Below, in pieces: positions 40,786 to 50,342 of a DNA stretch of 64,000 bases (the first letter of the stretch is position 1; the number at the start of each line of letters is the position of its first letter). The notes beneath the pieces were generated by a model that was not told the DNA's origin, ran no database searches, and was given only the letters and a program-made list of their open reading frames with translations. The DNA is from Chryseobacterium vaccae. Its GTDB lineage: Bacteria > Bacteroidota > Bacteroidia > Flavobacteriales > Weeksellaceae. Where the stretch lies: contig NZ_VSWH01000001.1 in NCBI RefSeq assembly GCF_009602705.1, positions 4,575,001 through 4,639,000 of the forward strand, in the 5' to 3' direction. The translations under genes were made by a program, and so were the position numbers.

Positions 40786-42987
40786 ATGAAAAAAAACTAC
40801 ATTATTGTATTATTCCTAGGGATAACGGGATTTGCAAATGCACAGGAACATGATAAAAATATTGGAGAAATAGAAATTCACGCCAGAGCAAAAGTTAACA
40901 AAGAACGGGAAGAATTTAAAAAGCATTCTCAATCTACAGAAATCATCTCCGAATATGAAATTAACCGTAATAATCCTTCATTCATAGAGCAGAGTCTCAA
41001 TACCATGGCAGGGGTACAGGTTGAAAAAAGAACGCAGTTGGGAGGGCAGAGAATTATACTGAGAGGCTACGGAAACGATCAGAAATTCAACAACTGGGGT
41101 ATCAAAATATATTTGAACAATATGCCTCTTACCGGCGCAGACGGTGTTACTGTTTTAGATGATGTCAATTTTGGCTTAGTCAACCATATAGATGTAATAA
41201 AAGGTCCTGCTGCAACGCTATATGGTGGCGGTTCAGGAGGTGCTGTCAGATTCTACATTAAACCTGAAACCGCAAAAGGCAATTCTGTTTCTGAACAGTT
41301 TAACACAGGGTCCTTTGGTCTGTTTCAAAGCTCTACATCCGCTACAAGTGTTGGCGAAAATTACTCTTTAACAGCTAATTTCAGCCATATAGGAAGTGAT
41401 GGTTACCGTCCCCACGGAAAAAGCATTAAGAATTTTTACAATATTAATGGAGAATTTAAGCTGAATCAGAATCAAACGGTTACTCTATTGGCTTCTCACG
41501 GGAATTCACTAGAGCAGGTATCAGGGCAGATTTCCTATGATGATTACTATAGAGGGATTGACAATGGCAATTTTGCCTACATCAGAAGGGGGGCAAAAAC
41601 CAAGTTTGTCACTTCCAGAGTAGGAATTGGTCATATTTGGAAGATTAATGAATTTTTGAGTAACAATACCACTCTTTTTTATACGGGAACAACGGGAGAC
41701 AGGATCGCTGCAGGAGCCTTTGAAACATCTTCTGGATCCAACTACGGCCTCAGATCGGTATTTGTATTGAACAAAGACTGGAGGTATTTCAGGAGCCAGA
41801 CTGAATTAGGAGTTGAAATACAGCAGTCAAATTCTACCATATCCAATCACCGATTCAAAAGCGTAAATAGTACAGAACCACCCATTTTAAGGCCATTATA
41901 TGAGGGTTCCTATTTCAACAATATCAACAACCAATCCAATTATTTCATCGTTGAAAAACTGACATACAAGCCCTGGGATCTAATGTTTCTCGCCGGTGTC
42001 AGCTTCAATCAGATCAGTTTCAATAGGAAAGATTTATTGGCCTTACCTGGTTTGTTTATAATAAAAGGTACGGACCTTTATAACAAAGACCTATCTTTTG
42101 ACAAGAGGTTTAAGATGGTGGCAACTCCTCATTTTGCATTGCAGAAAATCTGGGAAAACCAGATCTTTAACTTCAGCTACAGTGAAGGGTATAATGCACC
42201 TACTTCTGCTACTTCTTTTACAACCGGTCTTAATACAACCAACGATAATCTTCGTGCAGAAAAAGCTAAAATGTGGGACTTTAGTATTCAGGGATTAATC
42301 AGGAATACCTCTATAGATTATCAGTTATCGGTGTTCAACATTCATATTAAAGATAAGCTGACCCAATTGAGAGGAACCATAAACAACGCAGAAAGAACCC
42401 CGTATTCTTATTGGGCAAACACGGGAGATCAAAAGAATAAAGGGTTGGAAATGAGTGTCGGTTATTCCTATAAACCTGAGAATTATTTTATTTCAAAAAT
42501 TCAACCTTTTGCAAGTTATACATATAATGATTTTAAATACTCCAGATTCAGCACTTATCTGAAAGAGCATGGCTCTCCAGCAGCTGTGAACGTCTATGAC
42601 AATAAAAATGTAGTCGGTGTACCTAAGACAAAATTAACTTTAGGACTGGATTTTGACTTCAGAATGGGTTTATACTGGCAGAATACCTATAGTTTTATGG
42701 GAAGTGTTTACACAGATTTTGCCAATTCAAATAAGGTGAAAAGTTTTGGACTGTTAAACTCTAAAATTGGCTATAAGCATACTTTCAATAAATTTGATGT
42801 AGATGTATTTGTAATAGGTAATAATCTAACCAGCCAAGTTAATTATACTTTTCTATTTTACGGAAACAGTATTAATGATACAGATATGGATAACCAATAT
42901 AATAATTCTGCTGTTTATACTGATGTCAATCCAGGTCCCAGTAAAGCTTACTTCTTTACAGGATTTAATGTGAAGTACAATTTTTAA
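40786..42987 (+). CDS. TonB-dependent receptor
   Basis: About 733 residues: signal peptide (KNYIIVLFLGITGFANA), a plug domain from about 45 to 160 (SFIEQSLNTMAGVQVEKRTQ, GQRIILRGYG, HIDVIKGPAATLYGGGSGGAVRF) and a 22-strand-type barrel ending in a terminal aromatic FTGFNVKYNF, as in outer-membrane proteins. The direct plug start without a carboxypeptidase-like domain resembles siderophore or metal-chelate receptors rather than SusC glycan importers. The ligand is unknown. It depends on TonB, perhaps the one at 10123. ATG at 40786 is used rather than the TTG at 40783. Confidence 0.9.
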   Translation: MKKNYIIVLFLGITGFANAQEHDKNIGEIEIHARAKVNKEREEFKKHSQSTEIISEYEINRNNPSFIEQSLNTMAGVQVEKRTQLGGQRIILRGYGNDQKFNNWGIKIYLNNMPLTGADGVTVLDDVNFGLVNHIDVIKGPAATLYGGGSGGAVRFYIKPETAKGNSVSEQFNTGSFGLFQSSTSATSVGENYSLTANFSHIGSDGYRPHGKSIKNFYNINGEFKLNQNQTVTLLASHGNSLEQVSGQISYDDYYRGIDNGNFAYIRRGAKTKFVTSRVGIGHIWKINEFLSNNTTLFYTGTTGDRIAAGAFETSSGSNYGLRSVFVLNKDWRYFRSQTELGVEIQQSNSTISNHRFKSVNSTEPPILRPLYEGSYFNNINNQSNYFIVEKLTYKPWDLMFLAGVSFNQISFNRKDLLALPGLFIIKGTDLYNKDLSFDKRFKMVATPHFALQKIWENQIFNFSYSEGYNAPTSATSFTTGLNTTNDNLRAEKAKMWDFSIQGLIRNTSIDYQLSVFNIHIKDKLTQLRGTINNAERTPYSYWANTGDQKNKGLEMSVGYSYKPENYFISKIQPFASYTYNDFKYSRFSTYLKEHGSPAAVNVYDNKNVVGVPKTKLTLGLDFDFRMGLYWQNTYSFMGSVYTDFANSNKVKSFGLLNSKIGYKHTFNKFDVDVFVIGNNLTSQVNYTFLFYGNSINDTDMDNQYNNSAVYTDVNPGPSKAYFFTGFNVKYNF

Positions 42988-43064
42988 AAAGTATTTTCAT
43001 CAATATAATAACATACAGAATTTCCCTCTGTGGTCATAACTTATATTTTAATAATGGGTAAAAG

Positions 43065-43102
43065 TGCTTTCATGAAGATAATTAATTTATGGCATGAAAG
43101 CA
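43065..43102. terminator. Inverted repeat between convergent genes
   Basis: TGCTTTCATG (43065-43074) and CATGAAAGCA (43093-43102), a perfect 10-bp inverted repeat with an 18-nt loop in the gap where the receptor gene and the minus-strand MRJP-like gene converge. There is no T tract, so terminator function is only probable. Confidence 0.45.
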
Positions 43103-43112
43103 TATCTCTAAA

Positions 43113-44210
43113 CTACCTGTATGCAACACCTTTTGCCAGGGGTTTGAACCTGTAAATATAAAACGGAGCTTTTGCCAGATTTTTATTGTTGTTAAAAACT
43201 GCTCCCAAATGAACCTGCGCTGCAGATACGTACATATAGCCATCTACATGGTTATAGCTTACGCCATCGGGCCAAAGCAGGTTGGCATCTGAAAAAATAT
43301 GATGAATACTTCTGTCCTTTGCGAGCACTACGGCTACACTGTTGGTTTCCATCGCTGTAAGGTAGAGATTTCCTTCGGTATCTATGCTTAAACCTCCATT
43401 ATTGGGCTTGTCTGAGTAAGTTTCTATTCTTTTGTCCAATACGGTTGCCGATAGCGTTTCATCCAGCAAATCAAGCAATCGGACACGATAAATTTTTCTT
43501 CCATTTAAAGGAGCGTAATAAAGCCATTCAAAATTTTTATCTGCTGTAATTCCGTCGCAGCCGACCAGTAAATTTTTGCCGTTTATAGCTAAAGGCTTTC
43601 CATCTGTAACAGTGGGCACATTTTCGGGCAAAGTGGTACGATGGCCTTCTAATAACCTTCGTGTCTTTCCGGTTCGCATATCTACAACTATCAAAGCGGC
43701 AGTACTACCGTCCCCGCCATTGCCTATGCCTTCGTCTGCAATTACAAAAATATGATTTTTGGTATCCACCACCATGTCATTAGGCTGAGAGGTAGGAACC
43801 ACCGAAGTGACAGGCAGGTAATAAATTCTTTCCAACTTATCGGTAACAGTATTCCAGCCTACAATTTTTGGGGTAACGGGATTGCGCTGCCCCATATCGA
43901 GCATCCATACAATGCCATTTGCATCGTTTCTGATGCCTAAGACGTTACTCAAATAATGATCGTCGGTTTCGCGTGGTGTATTCCATTCTTTATTTGGAAA
44001 AGGTAAGGCTGATTGGGTTTTGGCGTCATACTTCACCACCCGGAAAGCGGGATTAAAAAAAGGATGATGGCTGTATACCAACTGCCCTTGGTGGGTAAAT
44101 GCAATATTGCCTACTGCCTGTTCCACAGTTGCAAAGATTTCAGGCCTTATTTTTTGGGCATAACTATTTAGGTTCAGAAAAATAAATAAGAAGAAAAAGG
44201 GATGTTTCAT
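43113..44210 (-). CDS. Major royal jelly/yellow-family exported protein
   Basis: 365 residues with a signal peptide (FFFLFIFLNLNSYA). Six-bladed propeller-type MRJP/yellow features: LDMGQRNPVTPKIVGW, NDMVVDTKNHIFVIADEG, ALIVVDMRTGKTRRLLEG, NGGLSIDTEGNLYLTAMETN and YMYVSAAQVH. The animal yellow proteins include dopachrome-conversion enzymes; bacterial members are uncharacterised and often labelled L-dopachrome tautomerase-related. No enzyme activity can be asserted from sequence. Single gene, convergent with the TonB-dependent receptor. Confidence 0.85.
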   Translation of the reverse strand: MKHPFFFLFIFLNLNSYAQKIRPEIFATVEQAVGNIAFTHQGQLVYSHHPFFNPAFRVVKYDAKTQSALPFPNKEWNTPRETDDHYLSNVLGIRNDANGIVWMLDMGQRNPVTPKIVGWNTVTDKLERIYYLPVTSVVPTSQPNDMVVDTKNHIFVIADEGIGNGGDGSTAALIVVDMRTGKTRRLLEGHRTTLPENVPTVTDGKPLAINGKNLLVGCDGITADKNFEWLYYAPLNGRKIYRVRLLDLLDETLSATVLDKRIETYSDKPNNGGLSIDTEGNLYLTAMETNSVAVVLAKDRSIHHIFSDANLLWPDGVSYNHVDGYMYVSAAQVHLGAVFNNNKNLAKAPFYIYRFKPLAKGVAYR

Positions 44211-44660
44211 AGAGCGACTATATTGAGTGAATAATGTTTTCTAACGGCAAACGTGATTTTATTGTTATAAAACTAAATATAGTAAACTAACTTTGCAATA
44301 ACGGTCAAAAAAGATAGTACCAGATGTATTTTAAAAACCCGTTCAAATTTGAAAGGGAGAGGTAATGGAAAAGGAGTAAAAGTTTAAGGATTATTCTCAA
44401 AAGCTAGTCGTCTTCAGTTAGTACATCTTAATTTTATACTAAGCAGTGACAAATTTCTTAGATTTAACTTCCTTCTCTCAGCGTGATTAAGTAATAAAAA
44501 TTACACGAAAGGGTAATTGACAGACCAATATTTGTTATCTATTTTTGAATTGAATCTATGCACTTCCTGTTTTATATATTCGTTGAACTGAAGTACTTTT
44601 ATTTCTCTGTTTTTCTATAATAACAATACTCTATTCCATTAACATTTAAAATTAAAAAAT
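44211..44660. other. Intergenic region with a candidate promoter for the 865-residue gene
   Basis: 450 bases without a credible reading frame. ATTG (44516-44519), a 20-nt spacer and TATTTTTG (44540-44547) form a plausible -33/-7 pair, which would leave a roughly 107-nt 5' UTR before 44661. A scrap AACCCGTTCAAATTTGAAAG (44337-44356) resembles a decayed hairpin. Confidence 0.4.
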
Positions 44661-47258
44661 ATGGCATCATTACTAAGACCAGTTCTCGGCTTCTCAAATG
44701 ATATTGGCGGATTATTAGGCAATGACAATGATAATTTCGGAGCAATAGGCAATCTATTGAATATCCAGATGGATATGCTGGAAAATATGTCTTCAAAATT
44801 AGATAAGATTAAAGAATCCTTAGACCTGATTATTGAGAATCAGGAAGCAATAGAAAAAAAGCTTAATGCAACCCCTTCAAAAACAGTTTTAGAGCTTTAT
44901 CAAAAAGATATTGAAGGGCTTTTTATTCTTCTCAAGGAAAAAGTGTCCGCATATATTGTGGAAAATGAAAGCGGAACGATTACCGCTGAAAGAATCAGTT
45001 TGATTTTTGATGAGATTTTAAGGGAATTACAGCTTGCCAGAGCGAAAGTTATGGGGAGTGGATATATTAACATTCCATTGGTGGCAACCTGTCTCCACTT
45101 TGAGGTTTTACTTATGGTGTTTGCGAATCAGCCTAAATCTTATATACGGGTTGTGCTTAATTCTTACAAAAACTGGTTTGAGAAAGTATCGAATAAAAAG
45201 GGAGAGCTCTACGTTTCATATGACCAGGCAAAAGGAAATGCTTTATTAATTAAGAGCGTAATCTATAATCTGTATACTTACAATAAAACTAAATTTTCAG
45301 AATCAAGAAAACATACGATTTCTGTTTATGGAAGTCAATTAGGAAAGAAAGGAGCAGCAGAGGGTGAATTATTTGATATAGAAATTACCTCCGTTTTTTA
45401 TGATATGTATTTTAAAAAGTTTAAATACAAAATAGGAAATAGCTGGAACGATGAAGAAATGAAAATGATAATTGGATTGATTGATCGTCAATTGATTGAA
45501 AGAGATGAGGTTTACCCTGAACTTGAAGTAGATTATTCCAGCATTACAGAAATACCCGTTTATACATTTAATAAAGAAGTGACTAAAAATGGAACGGTTG
45601 CACCTACACAGATAAGTTTAGATTTTTTCATTAATGAAAGTTGGGAAGAATTAATGAATACGCCCGATAAAGATAAGATTACAGACGCAGAAAATAAACC
45701 CAGATTATTTGAAAATGCCAAGACAGAAATAGACAAGCTGAATTCAAATGGTGAACTTCTGCTTATGTATGCTGCTTTTGTAAAATCAGCAGATGATTCC
45801 TTAAATGCCATTGAAAAAATTTCCGAAAACCTGGAGACTTTTGATGATACAAAAGCGATTTCATTTTTTACAGAATATGATACGATACAGGAATTAAATA
45901 ACAAGCGGATAGAGATCTGGCAGGCATTCATCAATGAGAAAATTGAAAAAATGGCCGACGACGAAAAAAAGAAAAAGCTTTTGGAAATAAATACCCGAAT
46001 GCAGCAACTTAAAAATTCGGAAAAGGATATTATTGCGGCCTACGATAAAGCGCAAAAAGAGTTTGAAGATAATCTCTCGAAAGACCTCTGGGATGAAATA
46101 GCAAAGATTCTCGAGCCTATTGGCAAAGAGATAGAAAAAGGAATTCAGAATGTGGGTAAGGAAGCTGAAATTTTTGGGCAAAACCTGGGGAAGAATCTTG
46201 AAAAAGGAATTCAGGATATTGGAAAACAATTAGAAAGGGACGCACAAAACCTTGGTGAAGGGATTAGTGCATCGGTAACTTTTGTAGAAGATCAGGTTAA
46301 AGCCTACGGAAAAATGCTTTCTAATGCAGGAAAGAGATTATTAGAGGGTAAAATAGTTGATGCTGTTTGGCATTCTTATACGGACATGCTCAAATATTCA
46401 GATGAAAACTTTGCGAAAGCGGTTCAGAATTCTTCACTTCTCAATTCAATTGCATCCTCTGTTTGCACAATATATGGGGGACCGGCAGGTGCAGCGGCTT
46501 ATGCTGCATGGTATACCTATAAGCTTACGAAGGATTTATCATTGGCCTTGAAAACGGGGCTTATTGCGGGATTAACTTCTTACTACACAAAAGAAATAAA
46601 TGGCACAGAAGGGCTGGCAGTACCCAAAGATGAGGTGTTAAAAAAAGCTTTGGCAACTTCTGCTATTGGAGCCATTGCCATTGGAGCCAGTGGCGGTGAT
46701 GAAAAGGCTATTTTGGAAGGCTTTTTAAAAGGTGCAGCGTTATCAATTGCCAGTAACAAGTATAAAGAGCTAACCTTAGAGGAAATTGAAGGGAGAGCTC
46801 CTACTGAAGGTCCTGTTTTGAAATTGGGCCGTATTGATGATAAATATTTGATTATGAGGAATAACGAAGGGAATAGTCTGTTTACAACGGTTTTCGATGA
46901 AAACTCTGGTGAGTATTTAGTAATTCCGAATGCTAAGTTAGAATTGTTAACCTTAAGAGAATTAGGAAGAAATGTTTCAATTGTTGGTGTTGGTTCAGTA
47001 TCAGATGCCGGTTTACAGCTTTTTTCAAAATACGAAACCGGAGTGTTAATGCAGGGACTGGCTAAATTGCCTTATATGAATGATATGGCGTTGTTTCATG
47101 ATCAATGGTGTGATACTCTTGGAAATCTAAACGATTTTGAAACCATGATAACTATTTTGCCTGCAACTATTTTAACTGTTGGTGGCTCTCCAACACCTCT
47201 TCTGACACAAATTCAAGAACTGGCTATTCAAAATAAGGAAAAAATAGAAAACCCTTAA
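44661..47258 (+). CDS. Large toxin-like protein with amphipathic helical repeats, unknown family
   Basis: 865 residues with no signal peptide. Residues 30-75 look like a coiled coil (NLLNIQMDMLENMSSKLDKI); 75-330 is mixed helical. Residues 430-500 are Lys/Glu-rich helix. At about 505-575 there are 11-residue-like amphipathic repeats (GKEIEKGIQNVGKEAE, GQNLGKNLEKGIQDIGKQLE, DAQNLGEGISASVTF). A Gly/Ala-rich hydrophobic part (about 600-700: YGGPAGAAAYAAWYTYKL, GLIAGLTSYYTKE, AIGAIAIGASGG) resembles membrane-active segments of polymorphic toxins. A small beta-rich module follows (LKLGRIDDKYLIMRNNEGN). I do not recognise the whole. Pore-forming or effector activity is inference. The next gene, 40 bases on, is probably cotranscribed. 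Confidence 0.55.
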   Translation: MASLLRPVLGFSNDIGGLLGNDNDNFGAIGNLLNIQMDMLENMSSKLDKIKESLDLIIENQEAIEKKLNATPSKTVLELYQKDIEGLFILLKEKVSAYIVENESGTITAERISLIFDEILRELQLARAKVMGSGYINIPLVATCLHFEVLLMVFANQPKSYIRVVLNSYKNWFEKVSNKKGELYVSYDQAKGNALLIKSVIYNLYTYNKTKFSESRKHTISVYGSQLGKKGAAEGELFDIEITSVFYDMYFKKFKYKIGNSWNDEEMKMIIGLIDRQLIERDEVYPELEVDYSSITEIPVYTFNKEVTKNGTVAPTQISLDFFINESWEELMNTPDKDKITDAENKPRLFENAKTEIDKLNSNGELLLMYAAFVKSADDSLNAIEKISENLETFDDTKAISFFTEYDTIQELNNKRIEIWQAFINEKIEKMADDEKKKKLLEINTRMQQLKNSEKDIIAAYDKAQKEFEDNLSKDLWDEIAKILEPIGKEIEKGIQNVGKEAEIFGQNLGKNLEKGIQDIGKQLERDAQNLGEGISASVTFVEDQVKAYGKMLSNAGKRLLEGKIVDAVWHSYTDMLKYSDENFAKAVQNSSLLNSIASSVCTIYGGPAGAAAYAAWYTYKLTKDLSLALKTGLIAGLTSYYTKEINGTEGLAVPKDEVLKKALATSAIGAIAIGASGGDEKAILEGFLKGAALSIASNKYKELTLEEIEGRAPTEGPVLKLGRIDDKYLIMRNNEGNSLFTTVFDENSGEYLVIPNAKLELLTLRELGRNVSIVGVGSVSDAGLQLFSKYETGVLMQGLAKLPYMNDMALFHDQWCDTLGNLNDFETMITILPATILTVGGSPTPLLTQIQELAIQNKEKIENP

Positions 47259-47298
47259 AGGGATGTATGTAGAAATATTAACTAATCAAACTTAAAAT

Positions 47299-47928
47299 AT
47301 GAAACCAATAACCATCATCTTAGCTTTCCTTTGCTTATCGATTAAGAGCTTTGGACAGATTAATTCAGAGAAATTATTTAAATCCTTCAGACAAGGTGAG
47401 AGAAGTAACTGTGCATCAATTGCATTGATAAAAGCGTCTTTAGAAGTTTATGGGATGAACAATTTATTTATGGTCAACAGCAATGAAAATGATACCATTA
47501 AGGTAATTTTAAAGGATAACTCACGAGTGAAATTAGCTCTCAACGAATTAGCATTGGCCGAGACGTCCGCAGGATTTATAATGATTGAAGATAATCAGGA
47601 CAGCAGAGAAATTCTTAAATATGCTGTATTAACTTATGCTATTATGGCAAAGCATAAACAGGACATAGAAAAAAAATATTCAACCTATCAGGGAGCTCTT
47701 GATGACTTAGAATATGGAGCTTTTGCAGGTGATGTTTATAAATATTTAGGATTTGAGAAGGGAAAACAGGTTATACGGCATAAGAGGTTTACAGCAGGTA
47801 AACTTTGTGGACTGATAGCGTGGTCCCCTGCCCATGCAGTATATGCGTGCGGAGGATATATGGATTATCATGGAACCAAGAAGCCATTGTGGGCCAAATA
47901 TTCAGGTCGAATACAAATTGTTAAATAG
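47299..47928 (+). CDS. Exported calpain/papain-like cysteine peptidase homologue
   Basis: 209 residues with a signal peptide (TIILAFLCLSIKSFG). The mature N-terminus has RQGERSNCASIALIKASL: Gln32 lies exactly six residues before Cys38, as in the oxyanion Gln/nucleophile Cys pair of papain and calpain (QGxxGDCW). The likely catalytic His179 is in SPAHAVYACGGY, similar to the calpain GHAY loop. Together these suggest an active papain-like peptidase or transferase in the periplasm or outside the cell. It is close behind the 865-residue toxin-like gene, so the two may act together as processing enzyme and client, or as immunity and toxin. Confidence 0.6.
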   Translation: MKPITIILAFLCLSIKSFGQINSEKLFKSFRQGERSNCASIALIKASLEVYGMNNLFMVNSNENDTIKVILKDNSRVKLALNELALAETSAGFIMIEDNQDSREILKYAVLTYAIMAKHKQDIEKKYSTYQGALDDLEYGAFAGDVYKYLGFEKGKQVIRHKRFTAGKLCGLIAWSPAHAVYACGGYMDYHGTKKPLWAKYSGRIQIVK

Positions 47929-48026
47929 ATTATCCTTTCAGCATTGGTTATTGTAAGAATTATAATTATCCAATATGATCGTTTTCTGCAAAGTTGTATG
48001 TATCTTCTGCCATTAAAAAACAGAAT

Positions 48027-48809
48027 ATGAAAAGAAGCATTAAGCTCATTCTGATCCCAATACTTGCATACCTCATATATTCTTTTGTGATGTATCATTT
48101 TGAAAAGATCATGCATTTTTTCAATCCCTATACTCACTTTCCTTTGCTGTCATATTTTTTAGTGTATATAATGGCTGTTGTACCGCTGATGATCTCTCTT
48201 TATATGATTTCGGAGAAGAATATGATCAATACACTTGGATTGAATATAAACGGCTTAAAAAAAGGAATCCTGCTATCCTTTCTCTTTATCCTTCCGATGG
48301 TATTGTATGCACTGTTTTTTAGCAGGATAAATACCAATACAGATCCGGCGAATCTTTTTGCTAAAAGTGCCTTTGCAGGTCTGTTTGAAGAGGTCATTTA
48401 CAGGGGCTTCATTTTTGGAATATTATTCAGGTACCTGAAAATGGGATTTATACCCGCTGTAGTTATTGCTTCAGTTATCTTTGCATCAGGGCATCTGTAT
48501 CAGGGAACATTGCTGATTGATTTATTTCAGATCTTTATTCTTACCTTTTTGGGTTCCGTTTTATATGCCTGGCTTTACACAGAGTGGAATTTTAACCTGT
48601 GGATTCCCGTTGTGCTTCATTCTTTGATGAATTTAGTCTGGATGCTTTTTGATTTTGATCACACGGTGATTGGTTCTTCAGGTGCAAATATTTGCAGGTT
48701 CCTTACCGTTGCGCTGGCCATTATCTATACCGTCCGGTTTAAAAGAAAGAACAATATTCCTTTATCAGTTCATAAACAAAGCCTTTGGACGTTTAAAGCT
48801 ATCCTTTAG
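48027..48809 (+). CDS. CPBP family intramembrane glutamic endopeptidase
   Basis: About 260 residues with eight or so hydrophobic segments. The CPBP (Abi/Rce1-like) catalytic motifs are present: EEVIYRGFIFG (paired Glu and Arg), FASGHLYQG (His) and VVLHSLMNLVW (His and Asn). Family members cleave near prenyl-type or signal sequences; some prokaryotic ones give bacteriocin self-immunity or process peptides. The ATG at 48027 is preferred over 47994. Its place next to the toxin-like gene fits an immunity role, but CPBP genes are common everywhere. Confidence 0.88.
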   Translation: MKRSIKLILIPILAYLIYSFVMYHFEKIMHFFNPYTHFPLLSYFLVYIMAVVPLMISLYMISEKNMINTLGLNINGLKKGILLSFLFILPMVLYALFFSRINTNTDPANLFAKSAFAGLFEEVIYRGFIFGILFRYLKMGFIPAVVIASVIFASGHLYQGTLLIDLFQIFILTFLGSVLYAWLYTEWNFNLWIPVVLHSLMNLVWMLFDFDHTVIGSSGANICRFLTVALAIIYTVRFKRKNNIPLSVHKQSLWTFKAIL

Positions 48810-48898
48810 TTTAACAAAGTTCATTATAGCAAGAGACGTTACGGTTTTGCATATCCCGCACTTTATTACTATTTTAGTCATAACCATATCAAAACTCA

Positions 48899-49309
48899 AT
48901 GCCGAAAAGAAAATTCATTTTACTGTCAATGCTTAAGACCTGGCTTTTGGCTACAGTCATTTCAGAAATTTCATTGATGATCTTCATGGATGCTACAAAA
49001 CGTCCTGAGGATTACCGGAGAATGTGTGATATGAGCGGTTTAGGTTATGTTCTTCTTGTCTTTTGGACATTGGTTTTGAGTACTTTTTCTTTCAGCAGCC
49101 TTCTATCGCTTTTAAAACCGTTTCAGGGGAAAATCAAAACAGCTCTGTGCTGGTTTCTGCTGCCTTCCGTTCCATTGATATATTCCTTGTTTTTAACGGA
49201 AAGTGAAGGATTTGATACACAAGGGACTTTTCTTTTACTGATTTTTGACCTGCCTTGGCTCATCTTGTGGGTGTTTTTTTATATCAGGTTTAATTCCTTG
49301 TTTAAATAA
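48899..49309 (+). CDS. Small integral membrane protein, unknown function
   Basis: 136 residues with four hydrophobic segments (about 9-29, 50-73, 83-101, 110-130). Charged loop ATKRPEDYRRMCDMSG between the first two. No family recognised. It lies 89 bases after the CPBP gene and 22 bases before the next exported protein gene. Confidence 0.65.
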   Translation: MPKRKFILLSMLKTWLLATVISEISLMIFMDATKRPEDYRRMCDMSGLGYVLLVFWTLVLSTFSFSSLLSLLKPFQGKIKTALCWFLLPSVPLIYSLFLTESEGFDTQGTFLLLIFDLPWLILWVFFYIRFNSLFK

Positions 49310-49331
49310 GGTTATATAACAACTGTATCTT

Positions 49332-50171
49332 ATGAAAAAGCTTTTATTTTTATATAGCATCTTATTTTCTATTGTAGTTCATGCGCAGCCTTTTACTTTT
49401 AAATCGGTTGGTGAGGCTAAAGAATTCAGAGTAACATTTTATTATGGAACAAAAGGTAAAGGAGCCTTTGTGCAGTATGACGGGCAGAAAGGCAGGATTC
49501 CCTTACAAATTAAAAAGTACACCTTAGATACAAGCGGAAGAGACGATGGGCAGCCGGATACGCACCATTATGTCTGGGATGAAATGGTTGATGGGAAAGT
49601 AAACGGAACCTACAGGCTTTCTCTTATGAAACATACTTTTTTTGATGTAAGCTATATCCGGAAAAAAGACGGCAGAAATTTTAAGCTGGAACCTGTAGAT
49701 GAAAAAACAGAAAAATATGACGGCGGCAATCAGTATTTGATGCATGGCGTATTGATTTCTTTCAACCACTTTTACAATGACCGCCTTACTTTTGATTATG
49801 GTAACGGTAAAAAAGAAAGTATAGAACTTTTATCTATAGAAAACCCGGATGCTGCCAGGCAGAGTATCATAGAAGACTATAATTTTGACGGATATGATGA
49901 TGTCGCATTCTCTGTACCGGATGCCGGAATGGGCGTTTACAGAATGTTTACCATTTATCTGTATCAACCTGCGACAAAACGTTTTGTAGAACTTAAAGAA
50001 CCAGATTATTCACGGTCACGATGCTCTTGTTTATGCGATGTAAGGGTGAATAAAACAAAGAAACTATTAGAAACCGGATGCAGGGGAGGAGCCTCATGGC
50101 ATAAAGATACCTATAGGTTTGATAAAAACGGAATCCTGAAATGGAATTCTTCCAAAGAAGATAATGAATAA
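49332..50171 (+). CDS. XAC2610-related exported protein
   Basis: 279 residues with a signal peptide (KKLLFLYSILFSIVVHA). The C-terminal half carries the hallmark of XAC2610-type proteins: IIEDYNFDGYDDVAFSVPDAGMG followed by MFTIYLYQPATKRFVEL and a Cys-rich loop SRCSCLCDVRVN. These folds resemble bacterial integrin-alpha-like or PliI-type repeats with a Ca-like DxDxDG-type loop (NFDGYDD). Role unknown. The gene ends the co-directional run that starts at 44661. Confidence 0.75.
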   Translation: MKKLLFLYSILFSIVVHAQPFTFKSVGEAKEFRVTFYYGTKGKGAFVQYDGQKGRIPLQIKKYTLDTSGRDDGQPDTHHYVWDEMVDGKVNGTYRLSLMKHTFFDVSYIRKKDGRNFKLEPVDEKTEKYDGGNQYLMHGVLISFNHFYNDRLTFDYGNGKKESIELLSIENPDAARQSIIEDYNFDGYDDVAFSVPDAGMGVYRMFTIYLYQPATKRFVELKEPDYSRSRCSCLCDVRVNKTKKLLETGCRGGASWHKDTYRFDKNGILKWNSSKEDNE

Positions 50172-50208
50172 AACAGATAAGGGAAAAATAGTAACAGTAT
50201 GTTTTTAA

Positions 50209-50244
50209 GATAAGCAAGGCAGCCGCTTTGCTTATCAAGTTTTA
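50209..50244 (+). terminator. Terminator after the XAC2610-related gene
   Basis: GATAAGCAA (50209-50217) pairs with TTGCTTATC (50228-50236), followed by AAGTTTTA. Confidence 0.65.
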
Positions 50245-50310
50245 TTTAAGGTATATCTTTAAAACTATAATAGAAGAAAATAATAGGTTAATACCTAAAA
50301 AACGTATTTT

Positions 50311-50339
50311 TATTGAGTATAACCCATCACCACTCAATA
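50311..50339 (+). promoter_or_regulatory. Hairpin or operator before the propeller kinase
   Basis: TATTGAGT (50311-50318) and ACTCAATA (50332-50339), three bases before the kinase ATG at 50343. It could be an operator or a translational hairpin. Confidence 0.4.
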
Positions 50340-50342
50340 TTA

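Noticed and set aside
48670..48936. Open frame overlapping the end of the CPBP gene
   Set aside because: It overlaps the CPBP coding region in another frame and the start of the next membrane protein gene; composition is not protein-like.
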